Shown here piece after piece: positions 23,661 to 32,907 of a stretch of DNA of 64,000 nt. The notes under the pieces are model-generated. The model ran no database searches. It was given only the letters and a program-made list of their open reading frames with translations, and was not told the DNA's origin. The first letter of the stretch is position 1. Each line of letters starts with the position of its first letter. The stretch is from Triticum aestivum (lineage: Eukaryota > Streptophyta > Magnoliopsida > Poales > Poaceae), in the NCBI RefSeq assembly GCF_018294505.1, contig NC_057809.1, forward strand, positions 134,638,979-134,702,978. The letters are read 5' to 3'. Made by a program: the position numbers and the translations under genes.

Positions 23661-24408
23661 TAGTTGATCGCTTAACCAAAGTGCTCACTTTATTCCAGTG
23701 AAAACCACTTATACGAGTGCGAAGTTGGCCAAGATATATATGTCCAGGATCGTATGTCTACATGGAGTTCCAAGGACCATCGTATCAGATAGAGGAACAC
23801 AGTTCACTTCAAAGTTTTGGCATCAGTTACACCAGACTTCGGGGACGAGATTGGAGTTCAGTACAGCTTTTCACCCGCAGACAGATGGACAGACCGAGAG
23901 AGTCAACCAAATTTTGGAGGACATGTTGAGAGCCTGTGCGCTAGATTATGGATCTAGTTGGGATGACAATTTGCCTTACGCGGAGTTCTCGTACAACAAT
24001 AGTTACCAAGCCAGTTTGAAGATGGCACCATTTGAAGCTCTGTATGGACGCAGATGTAGAACGCCATTGATGTGGGATGAGGTAGGAGACCGACAGTTGT
24101 TTGGACCAGACTTGATCAAGGAGTCTGAGGAGAAGGTTAAACTGATTCGTGACAGACTGAAGATTGCTCAGTCCAGGCAGAAGAGTTACGCAGATTCAAA
24201 ACGCAAGGAGGTAACATATGAAATTGGAGATAGAGCATATCTGCGAGTATCACCCTTGCGAGGTGTGAAACGTTTTGGAGTTAAGGGAAAGTTAGCCCCA
24301 AGATTTGTAGGACCATATCGTGTTTTGGAACGGATGGGAGAAGTTGCCTACAAGTTGGAATTACTTGAGGGATTGTCAGGAGTTCACGATGTGTTCCATG
24401 TTTCCTAG
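23661..24408 (+). pseudogene. Gypsy B integrase core and C-terminal domain
   Basis: The core resumes in a second frame (23516-23701: [19 protein letters not shown]) and, after another 1-nt loss near 23685, in a third (23698-24408). That frame has IVSDRGTQF, FHPQTDGQTERVN (second Asp and the catalytic Glu) and YNNSYQASLKMAPFEALYGR, then the SH3-like GKLAPRFVGPYRVLE and VHDVFHVS. It stops at TAG 24406-24408, at a position where gypsy A has Gln. Confidence 0.86.
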
Positions 24409-24660
24409 CTAAAGAAGTGTCATGCTGAGATGGCCGATATACCATTAAGAGATACAGTACCCTTGGAGGTGATTCAGTTGGACAGTGATTTGACTTACGA
24501 GGAGAAGCCAGTTAAGATTCTTGAGTTTGCCAGCAGAGTCAACCGTAGTAAAGTTATCAAGTTTTGCAAAGTTCAGTGGAGCCACCATACCGAGGATGAA
24601 GCCACCTGGGAATGAGAGGATGATCTCCGCAAATACCACCCACACCTATTTTCTAGCCAA
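24409..24660 (+). pseudogene. Gypsy B pol C-terminal chromodomain-like tail
   Basis: In phase after the TAG, with LDSDLTYEEKPVKILEF, KVIKFCKVQWSHHTEDEATWE and then TGA (24613-24615) where gypsy C has CGA (Arg). The W-x-H-H and ATWE features match the shortened chromodomain of chromoviruses, which targets integration to chromatin. Ordinary termination would sever it from the integrase. Confidence 0.8.
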
Positions 24661-24688
24661 CCCAAATCTCGAGGGCGAGATTCATCTT

Positions 24689-24700
24689 AAGGGGGGTAGG
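24689..24700 (+). promoter_or_regulatory. Polypurine tract of gypsy B
   Basis: AAGGGGGGTAGG lies two bases before the LTR start TGTAACATCC at 24703. Confidence 0.8.
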
Positions 24701-25342
24701 TTTGTAACATCCCAAAATTTCAATTTGGAATGTTATACATAGATCATTCATGCATATCATATTTTATTGCATTTCCGTTCTGAAATCCTCGAAATCCTAA
24801 GCAACTCAAGGACCCTCGGAGAGAGTTGGGGATTTCCCCGGTTTTCATATTTGGTTTTTATCAAATAATGAAACAAGGATTGGATTTTAATTATTTTTTC
24901 TCTGAAAAATATTTCACATTAAATTAAATGAGAGGAGATAATATGACTTCTCCAAAATAACTGAAATATTGGAGGAAAAATATTAAAATCATTTATTTGA
25001 TTTTATTTGGTTTTATTCAGATTTTATTTGCATTAGAAAAATTGCATGTTTTCAAAGTTGTATTTTAGGGCCAAGAAAATGTTCATCTCGTCCTAAATAT
25101 TTTATTTAGACGGTGAAAAATTGTTTTGGCATTTTTAGATTTTTATTTATTTTTCTAGGATTTTATTTCCGTCGGCGAAATTATTTTAAAAAAAAAGTTC
25201 CCGCGCCCGACTGGGCCTAAGGCCCAGCCGAGCCTGGCTGGCCCGAGCCGCCGCCGCCTCCCGCGCACGCGCCGCCGACCCGGACTCCCCGCCGCCGCCG
25301 CTGCCTTGCCCCCTCCCCCAAGCAGCTGCCGCCCCACTCCCC

Positions 25343-25349
25343 TTAAATA
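25343..25349 (+). promoter_or_regulatory. TATA-like box in gypsy B LTR
   Basis: TTAAATA stands alone in a CCG-rich stretch. A TTTAAA box is in the equivalent place in gypsy E (55205-55212, minus). A transcript would start near 25375. Confidence 0.55.
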
Positions 25350-25702
25350 CCACCGCCGCCCCCCCTGGAGCCCAAGTCGCCGCCGCCGCCACCCCGCCAT
25401 CCGAGCCGAGCCGCCCCACCGCCTCCCGCGCCTCGCCGCCGCCGCGGCAAGCCGCCACCTCTTGCATGCCGCGCCGCCTCGCCTCCGCCCCGCAAGCCCG
25501 CCGTCCCGCCGCTGGAGCCCCGCGCCCCACCGGATCCGACGAGGTAGCCGCAGCCGCCAGTTTTCTCTAGAAAACCGATTCGGTTTTTTTAAACCCTAGT
25601 TTTCGTTTTTTAAATAGATCAGTTTTTTTTCGGATTATTTATTTAGTGAGCGTTCGCTCGTTCGTTCGTTTTAACAAACGCGTTCATCGTTTAGATCCAG
25701 TT

Positions 25703-25716
25703 AACGAACGTTCGTT
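25703..25716. repeat. CGTT-rich palindrome in gypsy B LTR
   Basis: AACGAACGTTCGTT is a perfect 14-bp palindrome within a CGTT-rich stretch (25648-25735). Related GAACGTTC strings occur at 33893-33905 in gypsy C and 54890-54903 in gypsy E. Confidence 0.6.
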
Positions 25717-26099
25717 CGTTAGTCCGTTCGTCAGTTTTCTATTATCGAATTTATTCCGCGATTTCTCTAATCGCGATTTCTGATCCAATCTTAGATTCTG
25801 TTTATCTTTTCGCTCGTTTATCGGAATCAAGCAATTCAAGCGCCTAGAGTTTCATCTCGAAACCCTCTTTCCCTTTAACCAACTCAAACAAGTTTTTGCT
25901 ACTGTAAAATTTGACCTAGTTTCAATTTAGTAAATGAAGCTTCTTTCTTTCGCCGTTTGAGTTTCGTTGCTTCGTTTAATTTCATTCTTTTTGCGAACCG
26001 CAGTTCTTAAGTTGAACTTTCTGGCCAACCTCTTTTATTTGAGTTTTGCTTGTGCATCTTTGCTTGTTGCTTATGTATGTTATTGTTTGTTTGCCATAG

Positions 26100-26159
26100 A
26101 ATTCCCGGAGTGCGAAGTGTGTTACTACGAGTCTCTAGGATTCGCGGATCGTCAGCAAG
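26100..26159 (+). other. Putative 60-nt coding exon inside gypsy B LTR
   Basis: Preceded by a pyrimidine-rich stretch ending CCATAG and followed by CAAG-GCAAGTAA, a good match to the GC-AG class of donor sites. Read in the phase kept by all three LTR copies it encodes FPECEVCYYESLGF and then ADRQQ. Against gypsy C, most differing codons are synonymous. The final base is codon position 1, which fits the phase of the block at 27165. No known domain; the two Cys suggest but do not prove metal binding. Confidence 0.45.
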
Positions 26160-27164
26160 GCAAGTAACACATTGATCATACTCTTCCATACCTAGTTTTA
26201 TGCATTAGTTTCAATCCTCAAACATTGCATGATTAGGATGTCATTAACTTGTGGGTTGGGAAGTAGTTGATGAGGTAGAACCTATTGCCCTATTATATTC
26301 AAACCCTTGGGAGTTACTTCTACGCTTGCTTATATTACTATGCTATGCTATGCTCGTAGACGTGGTTCGGGTTTGAGTGAAATCCATGACAGATGTGAGA
26401 TTGTTAATTAATGGTTCAACTTAAGGTGGCAACTTAATTTAACATCTCGGTGGATTGAGGCACCTGGGGAACCCAGTGTTGTCTGTTTTTTTGGAAATCC
26501 CGGGGTACCCGTGTGATCTTCCTATGGACCGCCACCCAGGCTCAAAGGAACTGAGATGATTCATGCTAGACACTTCCGTGTGCAGCCACAAGCTATTATG
26601 GGCTCTAGCATAGTTGAGTAAGTTACGTGAAGCTCTTGAAGAGGTAGATCAAAAGGTAGTGGGTTTTGTAGGTTTGGTATGGGAGTAGAGAGTTAATGTT
26701 TCTGAAAGACTGTGTCTCGGTCATCCGTTTCTCAAACGCCATGTAGTGCGAGAAATCCAACGGAGGTGATCGAGTCTTGTGGGCAAAAGTGCGCAAACCT
26801 CTGCAGAGTGTACAATCTAATCATGGTTAGCCGTGTCCCCGGTTATGGACAATCTTGAGTATCTAGTACTTGGGTTATCACATGTATCTCATCATGCTTA
26901 ATTAATATTGTTGGGTTGTTAATTACTTTAATTGGGATTGAGTTGGGGGTACCTTCTCAATATTGTTCAACCACCATGATAGTTAAATAAAACATATTCC
27001 TTTGTTGTAGGGAAAAATTGGCTTTCCGCAAAACTATAACCATAGAGCTTTCCACCAGCCAAATATGCATGTAGTGATAGCATCATTCTGTTCTTGCTCT
27101 ACTGTGTTATATTGCTAGCTCCATGTGCTGACCCGTTTTCGGGCTGCAACGTATTATGTTGCAG

Positions 27165-27184
27165 ACTTTTCAGATGAGGAGTAA
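27165..27184 (+). other. Putative terminal coding block inside gypsy B LTR (acidic C-terminus)
   Basis: Follows an acceptor-like TATGTTGCAG. In the phase that completes the last codon of 26100-26159 it reads D-FSDEE then TAA. Gypsy C and E keep the same phase and stop (35392-35411; minus strand 53435-53416). Confidence 0.4.
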
Positions 27185-27447
27185 GGTTCGTTAGGTCGTT
27201 GCCGTGCAGCTCAGCTATGCCGTTGGACTTGATGGACTCACTTTATCTTCCAAGCCTTCCGTTGTTATCGTATTAGATGGCCTTAAGCCTTATTATTGTA
27301 ATAAGTTCTCTTTTGAGACATTCGATGTAATAAGTGTGTGATTGCTACTCTGTTATAAATCCTTCGAGTATTGTGTGTGTCAGCATTACCGATCCAGGGA
27401 TGACACTGAAGCACAGAGACTTGACCATCTGAGGTCGGGTCGCTACA

Positions 27448-28690
27448 GATGATGAGCCCAGATTCCGTGAAATGGCTTGAGGCCATGAAATCTGAGATGG
27501 GATCCATGTATGACAACAAAGTGTGGACTTTGATTGACTTGCCCGATGATCGGCAAGCCATGGAGAATAAATGGATCTTCAAGAGGAAGATGGATGCTGA
27601 TAGTAGTGTTATTATCTACAAAGCTTGAATTGTCGCAAAAGGTTTTCGACAAGTTCAAGGTGTTGACTACAATGAGATTTTCTCACTCGCAGCGATGCTT
27701 AAGTCTGTCTGAATCATGTTAGCAATTGCCGCATTTTATGAAATCTGGCAAATGGATATCAAAACTGCATTCCTTAGTGGATTTATTGAAGAAGAGTTGT
27801 ATATGATGCAACCAGAAAGTTTTGTTGATCCTAAAGGTGCTAACAAAGTGTGCAAGCTCCAGCGATCCATCTATGGATTGGTGCATGCATCTCAGAGTTG
27901 GAATACACACTTTGATAAGTTGATCAAAGCATATAGTTTTATACAGACTTGCGGTGAAGCCTGTATTTACAAGAAAGTGAGTGGGAGCACTACAGCCTTT
28001 CTGATAAGTATATGTGAATGACATATTATCGATCGGAAATGATGTAGAATTTTCTAGAAAGCATAAAGGAGTGTTTGAAAGGAGTTTTTCAAAGAAAGAC
28101 CTCGGTGAAGTTGCTTACACATTGAGCATCAAGATCTATAGAGATAGATCAAGACGCTTGATAAGTTTTTCAATGAGTACATACCTTGACAAATTTTTGA
28201 AGTAGTTCAAAATGGAACAGTCAAAGAAGGAGTTCTTGCCTGTATTGCAAGGTGTGAAGTTGAGTAATACTCAAAATCCGACCATGGCAGAAAATAGAAA
28301 GAGAATGAAAGTCATTCCCTATGCCTCGGTCATAGGTTCTATAAAGTCTGCTATGCTGTGTACCAGACCTATTGTGTGCCTCACCATAAGTTTGGCAAGA
28401 GGGTACAATAGTGATCCAGGAGTGGATCACTGGACAACGGTCAAAATTATCCTTAGTGGTATAAGGAGATATTTCTCGATTATGGAGGAGATAAAGAGTT
28501 CGTCGTAAAGAGTTAAGCCGATGCAAGCTTTTACACTGATCCAAGTGACTCTAAGTCTCAATCTAGATACATATTGAAAGTGGGAGCAATTAGCTAGAGT
28601 ATCTCCGTGCAGAGCATTGTTGACATAGATATTTGCAAAATACATACGGATCTGAATATGGCAGACCCGTTGACTAAACTTATCTCACAA
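27448..28690 (+). pseudogene. Copia D reverse transcriptase and RNase H fragment
   Basis: RT pieces in order: KWLEAMKSEMGSMYDNKVWT, ENKWIFKRKMDAD, IWQMDIKTAFLSGF (first catalytic Asp), EEELYMMQPESFVDPKGA, KLQRSIYGLVHAS, and the active-site strand. That strand reads YVNDILSIGND, so Asp is replaced by Asn. The frame shifts near 28010 and stops at TAG 28203-28205. The connection (MEQSKKEFLPVLQGVKLS, YASVIGSI) follows, then only weak RNase H remnants. All three frames are used. No function is expected. Confidence 0.87.
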
Positions 28691-28729
28691 GCAAAACATG
28701 GTCACACCTTAGTACTCTTTGGGTGTTAA

Positions 28730-28861
28730 TCACATGGCGATGTGAACTAAGATTACTGACTCTTGTAAACCCTTTGAGTGTTCGTCACATGGCGATGTGA
28801 ACTATGGGTGTTAATCACATGATGATGTGAACTATTGGTGTTAAATCACATGGCGATGTGA
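28730..28861. repeat. Palindrome array before the polypurine tract (copia D)
   Basis: Four copies of TCACATGGCGATGTGA or near variants at 28730-28745, 28785-28800, 28815-28830 and 28846-28861. Each has perfect 6-bp arms and a 4-nt loop and is followed by ACTA. The unit with flanks is about 30 bp and extends toward the polypurine tract at 28879-28894. Confidence 0.85.
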
Positions 28862-28878
28862 ACTAGATTATTGACTCT

Positions 28879-28894
28879 AGTGCAAGTGGGAGAC
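28879..28894 (+). promoter_or_regulatory. Polypurine tract of copia D
   Basis: AGTGCAAGTGGGAGAC, identical to the Angela tract, directly before the LTR. Confidence 0.8.
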
Positions 28895-30691
28895 TGAAGG
28901 AAATATGCCCTAGAGGCAATAATAAAGTTATTATTTATTTCCTTATTTCATGATAAATGTTTATTATTCATACTAGAATTGTATTAACCGGAAACTTAGT
29001 ACATGTGTCAATACATAGACAAAACAAAGTGTCCCTAGTATGCCTCTACTTGACTAGCTCATTTATCAAAGATGGTTATGTTTCCTAACCATAGACATGT
29101 GTTGTCATTTGATGAACGGGATCACATCATTAGGAGAATGATGTGATGGACAAGACCCATTCATTGGCTTAGCATTATGATCGTTACAGTTTCATCGCTA
29201 CTGCTTTCTTCATGACTTATACATGTTCCTCAGACTATGAGATTATGCAACTCCCGAATACCAGAGGAACACCTTGTGTGCTATCAAATGTCACAACGTA
29301 ACTGGGTGATTATAAAGATGCTCTACAGGTGTCTTCGGTGGTGTTTGTTGAGTTAGCATAGACCGAGATTAGGATTTGTCACTTCGTGTATCGGAGAGGT
29401 ATCTCTGGGACCTCTCGGTAATGCACATCACTATAAGCCTTGCAAGCATTGTGACTAATGAGTTAGTTGCGTGATGATACATTACAGAACGAGTAAAGAA
29501 ACTTGCCGGTAACGAGATTGAACTAGGTATTGAGATACCTAAGATCGAATCTCGGGCAAGTAACATACCGATGACAAAGGGAACAACGTATGTTGTTATG
29601 CGGTTTGACCGATAAAGATCTTCGTAGAATATGTAGGAACCAATATGAGCATCCAAGTTCCACTATTGGTTATTAACCGGAGATGAGTCTCGGTCATGTC
29701 TACATAGTTCTGGAACCCGTAGGGTCTGCACGCTTAACGTTCTGTGACGATTTGTATTATGAGTTATGTGATTTGATGAACGAAGTTTGTTCGGAGTCCC
29801 GGATGAGATCGGGGACATGATGAGGAGTCTCGAAATGGTCGAGACGTAAAGATCAATATATTGGAAGGCTATATTCGGACATCAGAAAGGTTCCGAGTGA
29901 TTCAGGTATTTTTCGGAGTACCGGAGACTTACGGGAATTTGTATTGGGCCTTAATGGGCCATACGGGAAGGAGAGAAAGGCCTCAAGGGTGGCCGCGCCC
30001 CTTCCCCATGGACTAGTCCAAATTGTACTAGGGAAAGGGGGCGCCCCCTTCCTTCTGTCTCCTTCTCCCTTCCCTTTTTCCTATTCCATGTGGGAGGTGG
30101 AATCCTACTAGGACTAGGGCGTCCTAGTAGGACTCCACACTTTGGGCGCGCCCTATGAGGGCCGGCCTCCTCCTCCCTCCATCCTTTATATATGTGGCCA
30201 GGGGCACCCCATAGACACACAAGTTGATCATTGATCTCTTAGCCATGTGCGGTGCCCCCCTCCACCATAATCCACCTCGGTCATATCGTCGTAGTGCTTA
30301 GGCGAAGCCCTGCACCATATGCGGTGCCCCCCTCCACCATAACCCACCTCGGTCATACCTTCATAGTGCTTAGGCGAAGCCCTGCGCCAGTAGCTTCATC
30401 ATCACCGTCATCACACCGTCGTGCTGACTAAGCTCTCCCTCGACACTCTGCTAGATCGTGAGTTCGTGGGACGTCACTGAGCCGAACATGTGCAGATCGC
30501 GAAGGTGCCGTACTTTCAGTACTAGGATCGGTCGATCATGAAGACGTATGACTACATCAACCGCGTTGTCATAACGCTTCCACTTACTGTCTACAAGGGT
30601 ACGTGGACTACACTATCCCCTCTCGTTGCTATGCATCACCATGATCTTGCGTGTGCATAGGAAAATTTTGAAATTACTATGTTCCCCAACA
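28895..30691 (+). repeat. 3' LTR of copia D (1,797 bp)
   Basis: TG start at 28895, CA end at 30691. TATA-like TTATATAT at 30186-30193. A roughly 65-bp segment with GCGGTGCCCCCCTCCACC is duplicated at 30250-30315 and 30319-30385. Confidence 0.92.
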
Positions 30692-31306
30692 GTTATATCA
30701 GGAGAAGGTATAGCAGTAGACCCTACCAAGGTTAAATCCGTCACTGAGTGGTTGGCACCCACCTTACTTGGAGAGATCCGCAGTTTTCTTGGACTCGCGG
30801 GATATTACCGAAGATTCATTGAGAATTTTTCCAAGATTGCGAAGCCCATGAAGGAGTTCTTGAAGAAAGACACCAAGTTCAAATGGACGGAAGAATGTGA
30901 GGCTAGTTTTCAGGAGTTGAAGAAATGTTTGGTTACAGCCCCAGTGTTAATTCTTCCGATATACACAAGGATTTCCAAGTGTATTGCGATGCTTCTCGCC
31001 AAGGACTTGGAGGTGTACTTATGCAGGACAGAAGAGTTGTTTAATATGCCTCACATCAACTTCGACCGCATGAGTTGAATTATGCCATGCATGACTTGGA
31101 GTTAGCAGCCGTAGTGCATGCGCTCAAGACCTGGAGACATTTACTTATCGGGAACTGTTCTGATGTGTACACGGATCACAAGAGTTTGAAGTACATTTTC
31201 ACTCAGAAGGAGCTAAACCTCAGGCAAAGGAGATGGTTATAGCTTATAAAAGATTATGACATGAAGTTACTATTATCCAGGAAAGGCCAATGTCGTAGCA
31301 GACGCT
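30692..31306 (+). pseudogene. Gypsy C RT end and RNase H, frameshifted
   Basis: Opens in frame with [30 protein letters not shown] and VTAPVLILP. A 1-nt loss near 30957 then moves RNase H ([38 protein letters not shown]) to another frame. That frame has stops near 31040 and 31240. A second indel near 31272 restores the original frame. Confidence 0.85.
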
Positions 31307-32632
31307 TTGAGCCGGAAGAGTTATGTCAATACCCTCGTAAGAGGAGGATTACCACAGGAGTTAGTTGACGATCTCAAGGAACTTCGTTTGGAGATAGTTC
31401 CAAGAGGTTTTGTTGCAGCCATGGAGGTTCAGTCAACATTATTGGGAAAGATTCAAGAGGCTCAGAAGGATGACAAAGAAATTGCTAAGATAAAGGAGAG
31501 GATGAGCAAAGGAAAAGCCAAGGGTTTTCACGAGGATGAGCATGAAACCTTATGGTTTGAGGACCGTTTATATGTACCCAATAATGCAGAACTCAGGAAG
31601 TTAATACTTCAGGAGGCTCACGACTCGCCATACTCAATACACCCTAGAAACACCAAGATGTATTTGGATTTGAAGGAGCGTTTCTGGCAGACAGTTATGA
31701 AGAAGGATATTGCCGAGTATGTAGCGATATGTGATGTATGTCAGAGAGTGAAGGCAGAACATCAGAAGCCAGCAGGATTATTGCAGCCTATGCCAATACC
31801 AGAATGGAAGTGGGATAAGCTTGGCATGGATTTCATTACCGGATTACCCAGGACCCGATCGGGATATGATTCTATCTGGGTAGTAGTTGATCACTTGACT
31901 AAAGTGGCTCACTTTATTCCAGTGAAAACCACCTAAACGAGTGCGAAGTTGGCCAAGATATATATGACCAGGATCGTATGTCTGCACGGAGTTCTGAGGA
32001 CCATTGTATGAGACAGAGGAACACAGTTTACCTCGAAGTTTTGGAATCAGTTGCACCAGACTTTGGGTACCAGGCTAGAGTTTAGTACAGCCTTTCATCC
32101 ACAGACAGATGGATGGGCCGAGAGAGTCAATCAGATTCTGGAGGACATGTTGAGTGCTTGTGCATTGGATTATGGATCTAGTCAGGATGATAATTTTCCC
32201 TACGCAGAGTTCTCATACAACAACAGTTACCAGGCTAGTTTGAAGATGGCACCTTTCGAAGCTTTGTATGGAAGGAGGTGCAGGGCACCGTTAATGTGGG
32301 ATGAAGTTGGAGACCGTCAGTTGTTTGGACCGGATCTAATTAAGGAGTCTGAAGAAAAGGTCAAGTTGATTCGAGATAGACTGAAGGTAGCTCAGTCCAG
32401 GCAGAAGAGTTATGCAGACACCAAATGCATGGAGGTAGTCTACGAAGTTGGAGACAAAGCGTATCTTCGTGTGTCACCGCTCCGAGGAGTTAAACGATTT
32501 GGAGTTAAGGGAAAGTTAGCCCCGAGATTTGTAGGACCATACCGAGTTTTGGAGCATATGGGAGAAGTGGCCTACAAGTTGGAGTTACCCGAAGGATTGT
32601 CACGAGTTCATGATGTGTTCCACGTTTCCTAG
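31307..32632 (+). pseudogene. Gypsy C integrase
   Basis: Largely one frame. Zinc finger HPRNTKMY and [16 protein letters not shown], then [19 protein letters not shown]. It is interrupted by TAA at 31934-31936 and by TGA in the segment that should carry the second catalytic Asp region near 32010. FHPQTDGWAERVNQ, YNNSYQASLKMAPFEALYGR and GKLAPRFVGPYRVLE follow. It ends at TAG 32630-32632, the same codon position as the TAG of gypsy B. Confidence 0.87.
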
Positions 32633-32890
32633 TTGAAGAAGTGCCATGCAGAGATGGCCGATATTCCTCTGAGAGATATAGTGCCCCTAGAAGCAATTCA
32701 ATTGGATAATGACCTAACCTACGAGGAGACACCTGTCAAGATTCTTGAGTTTGCCAGCCGAGTTACACGCAGCAAGGTTATCAAGTTTTGCAAAGTTCAC
32801 TGGAGACACCATATCGAGGATGAAGCCACTTGGGAACGAGAAGAAGACCTACAGAAAGACCACCCACACCTATTTTCTAGCCAACCCGAA
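32633..32890 (+). pseudogene. Gypsy C chromodomain-like tail
   Basis: In phase after the TAG: HAEMADIPLRDIVPLEAIQ, LTYEETPVKILEF, KVIKFCKVHWRHHIEDEATWERE and DHPHLFSSQPESRG. Unlike gypsy B it keeps Arg after ATWE. The frame then runs into the LTR. Confidence 0.82.
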
Positions 32891-32907
32891 TCTCGAGGGG
32901 ATAGGTT

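Larger units (their letters stand above)
19402..27447 (+). mobile_element. Gypsy B: Ty3/gypsy retrotransposon, 5' part displaced left of window
   Basis: A plus-strand element truncated on the left only by the insertion of gypsy A. Order: 3' portion of an extra open frame, gag, protease, RT, RNase H, integrase, chromodomain-like tail, polypurine tract, 3' LTR (24703-27447). Its 5' LTR and leader should lie left of the window beyond the other gypsy A LTR. The same family is present as gypsy C and gypsy E. It is inserted in copia D, with gatga (27448-27452) directly after its LTR. Confidence 0.9.
24703..27447 (+). repeat. 3' LTR of gypsy B (2,745 bp)
   Basis: Starts TGTAACATCC and ends TCGCTACA. 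Homologous to 32908-35671 (gypsy C) and 53153-55737 (gypsy E, minus). Contents in order: an AT-rich start, a GC-rich stretch with a TATA-like box, an AT-rich stretch with CGTT repeats, a conserved 60-nt block, and a 3' part ending in a conserved acidic codon string. Confidence 0.92.
27448..30691 (+). mobile_element. Copia D: WIS/BARE-type retrotransposon, 3' half only
   Basis: Begins in mid-pol at the gypsy B insertion point and ends with a complete 3' LTR (28895-30691). The LTR start TGAAGGAAATATGCCC and end GTTCCCCAAC plus A are those of the WIS/BARE group. Its right flank is gypsy C pol, with gttat at 30692-30696 as the expected duplication. The 5' half should be left of the window. Confidence 0.9.

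Noticed and set aside
28895..30691. Direct repeats at regular spacing considered as CRISPR or satellite
   Set aside because: All such repeats in the window are LTRs, a short local duplication or the hairpin array; the genome is plant.
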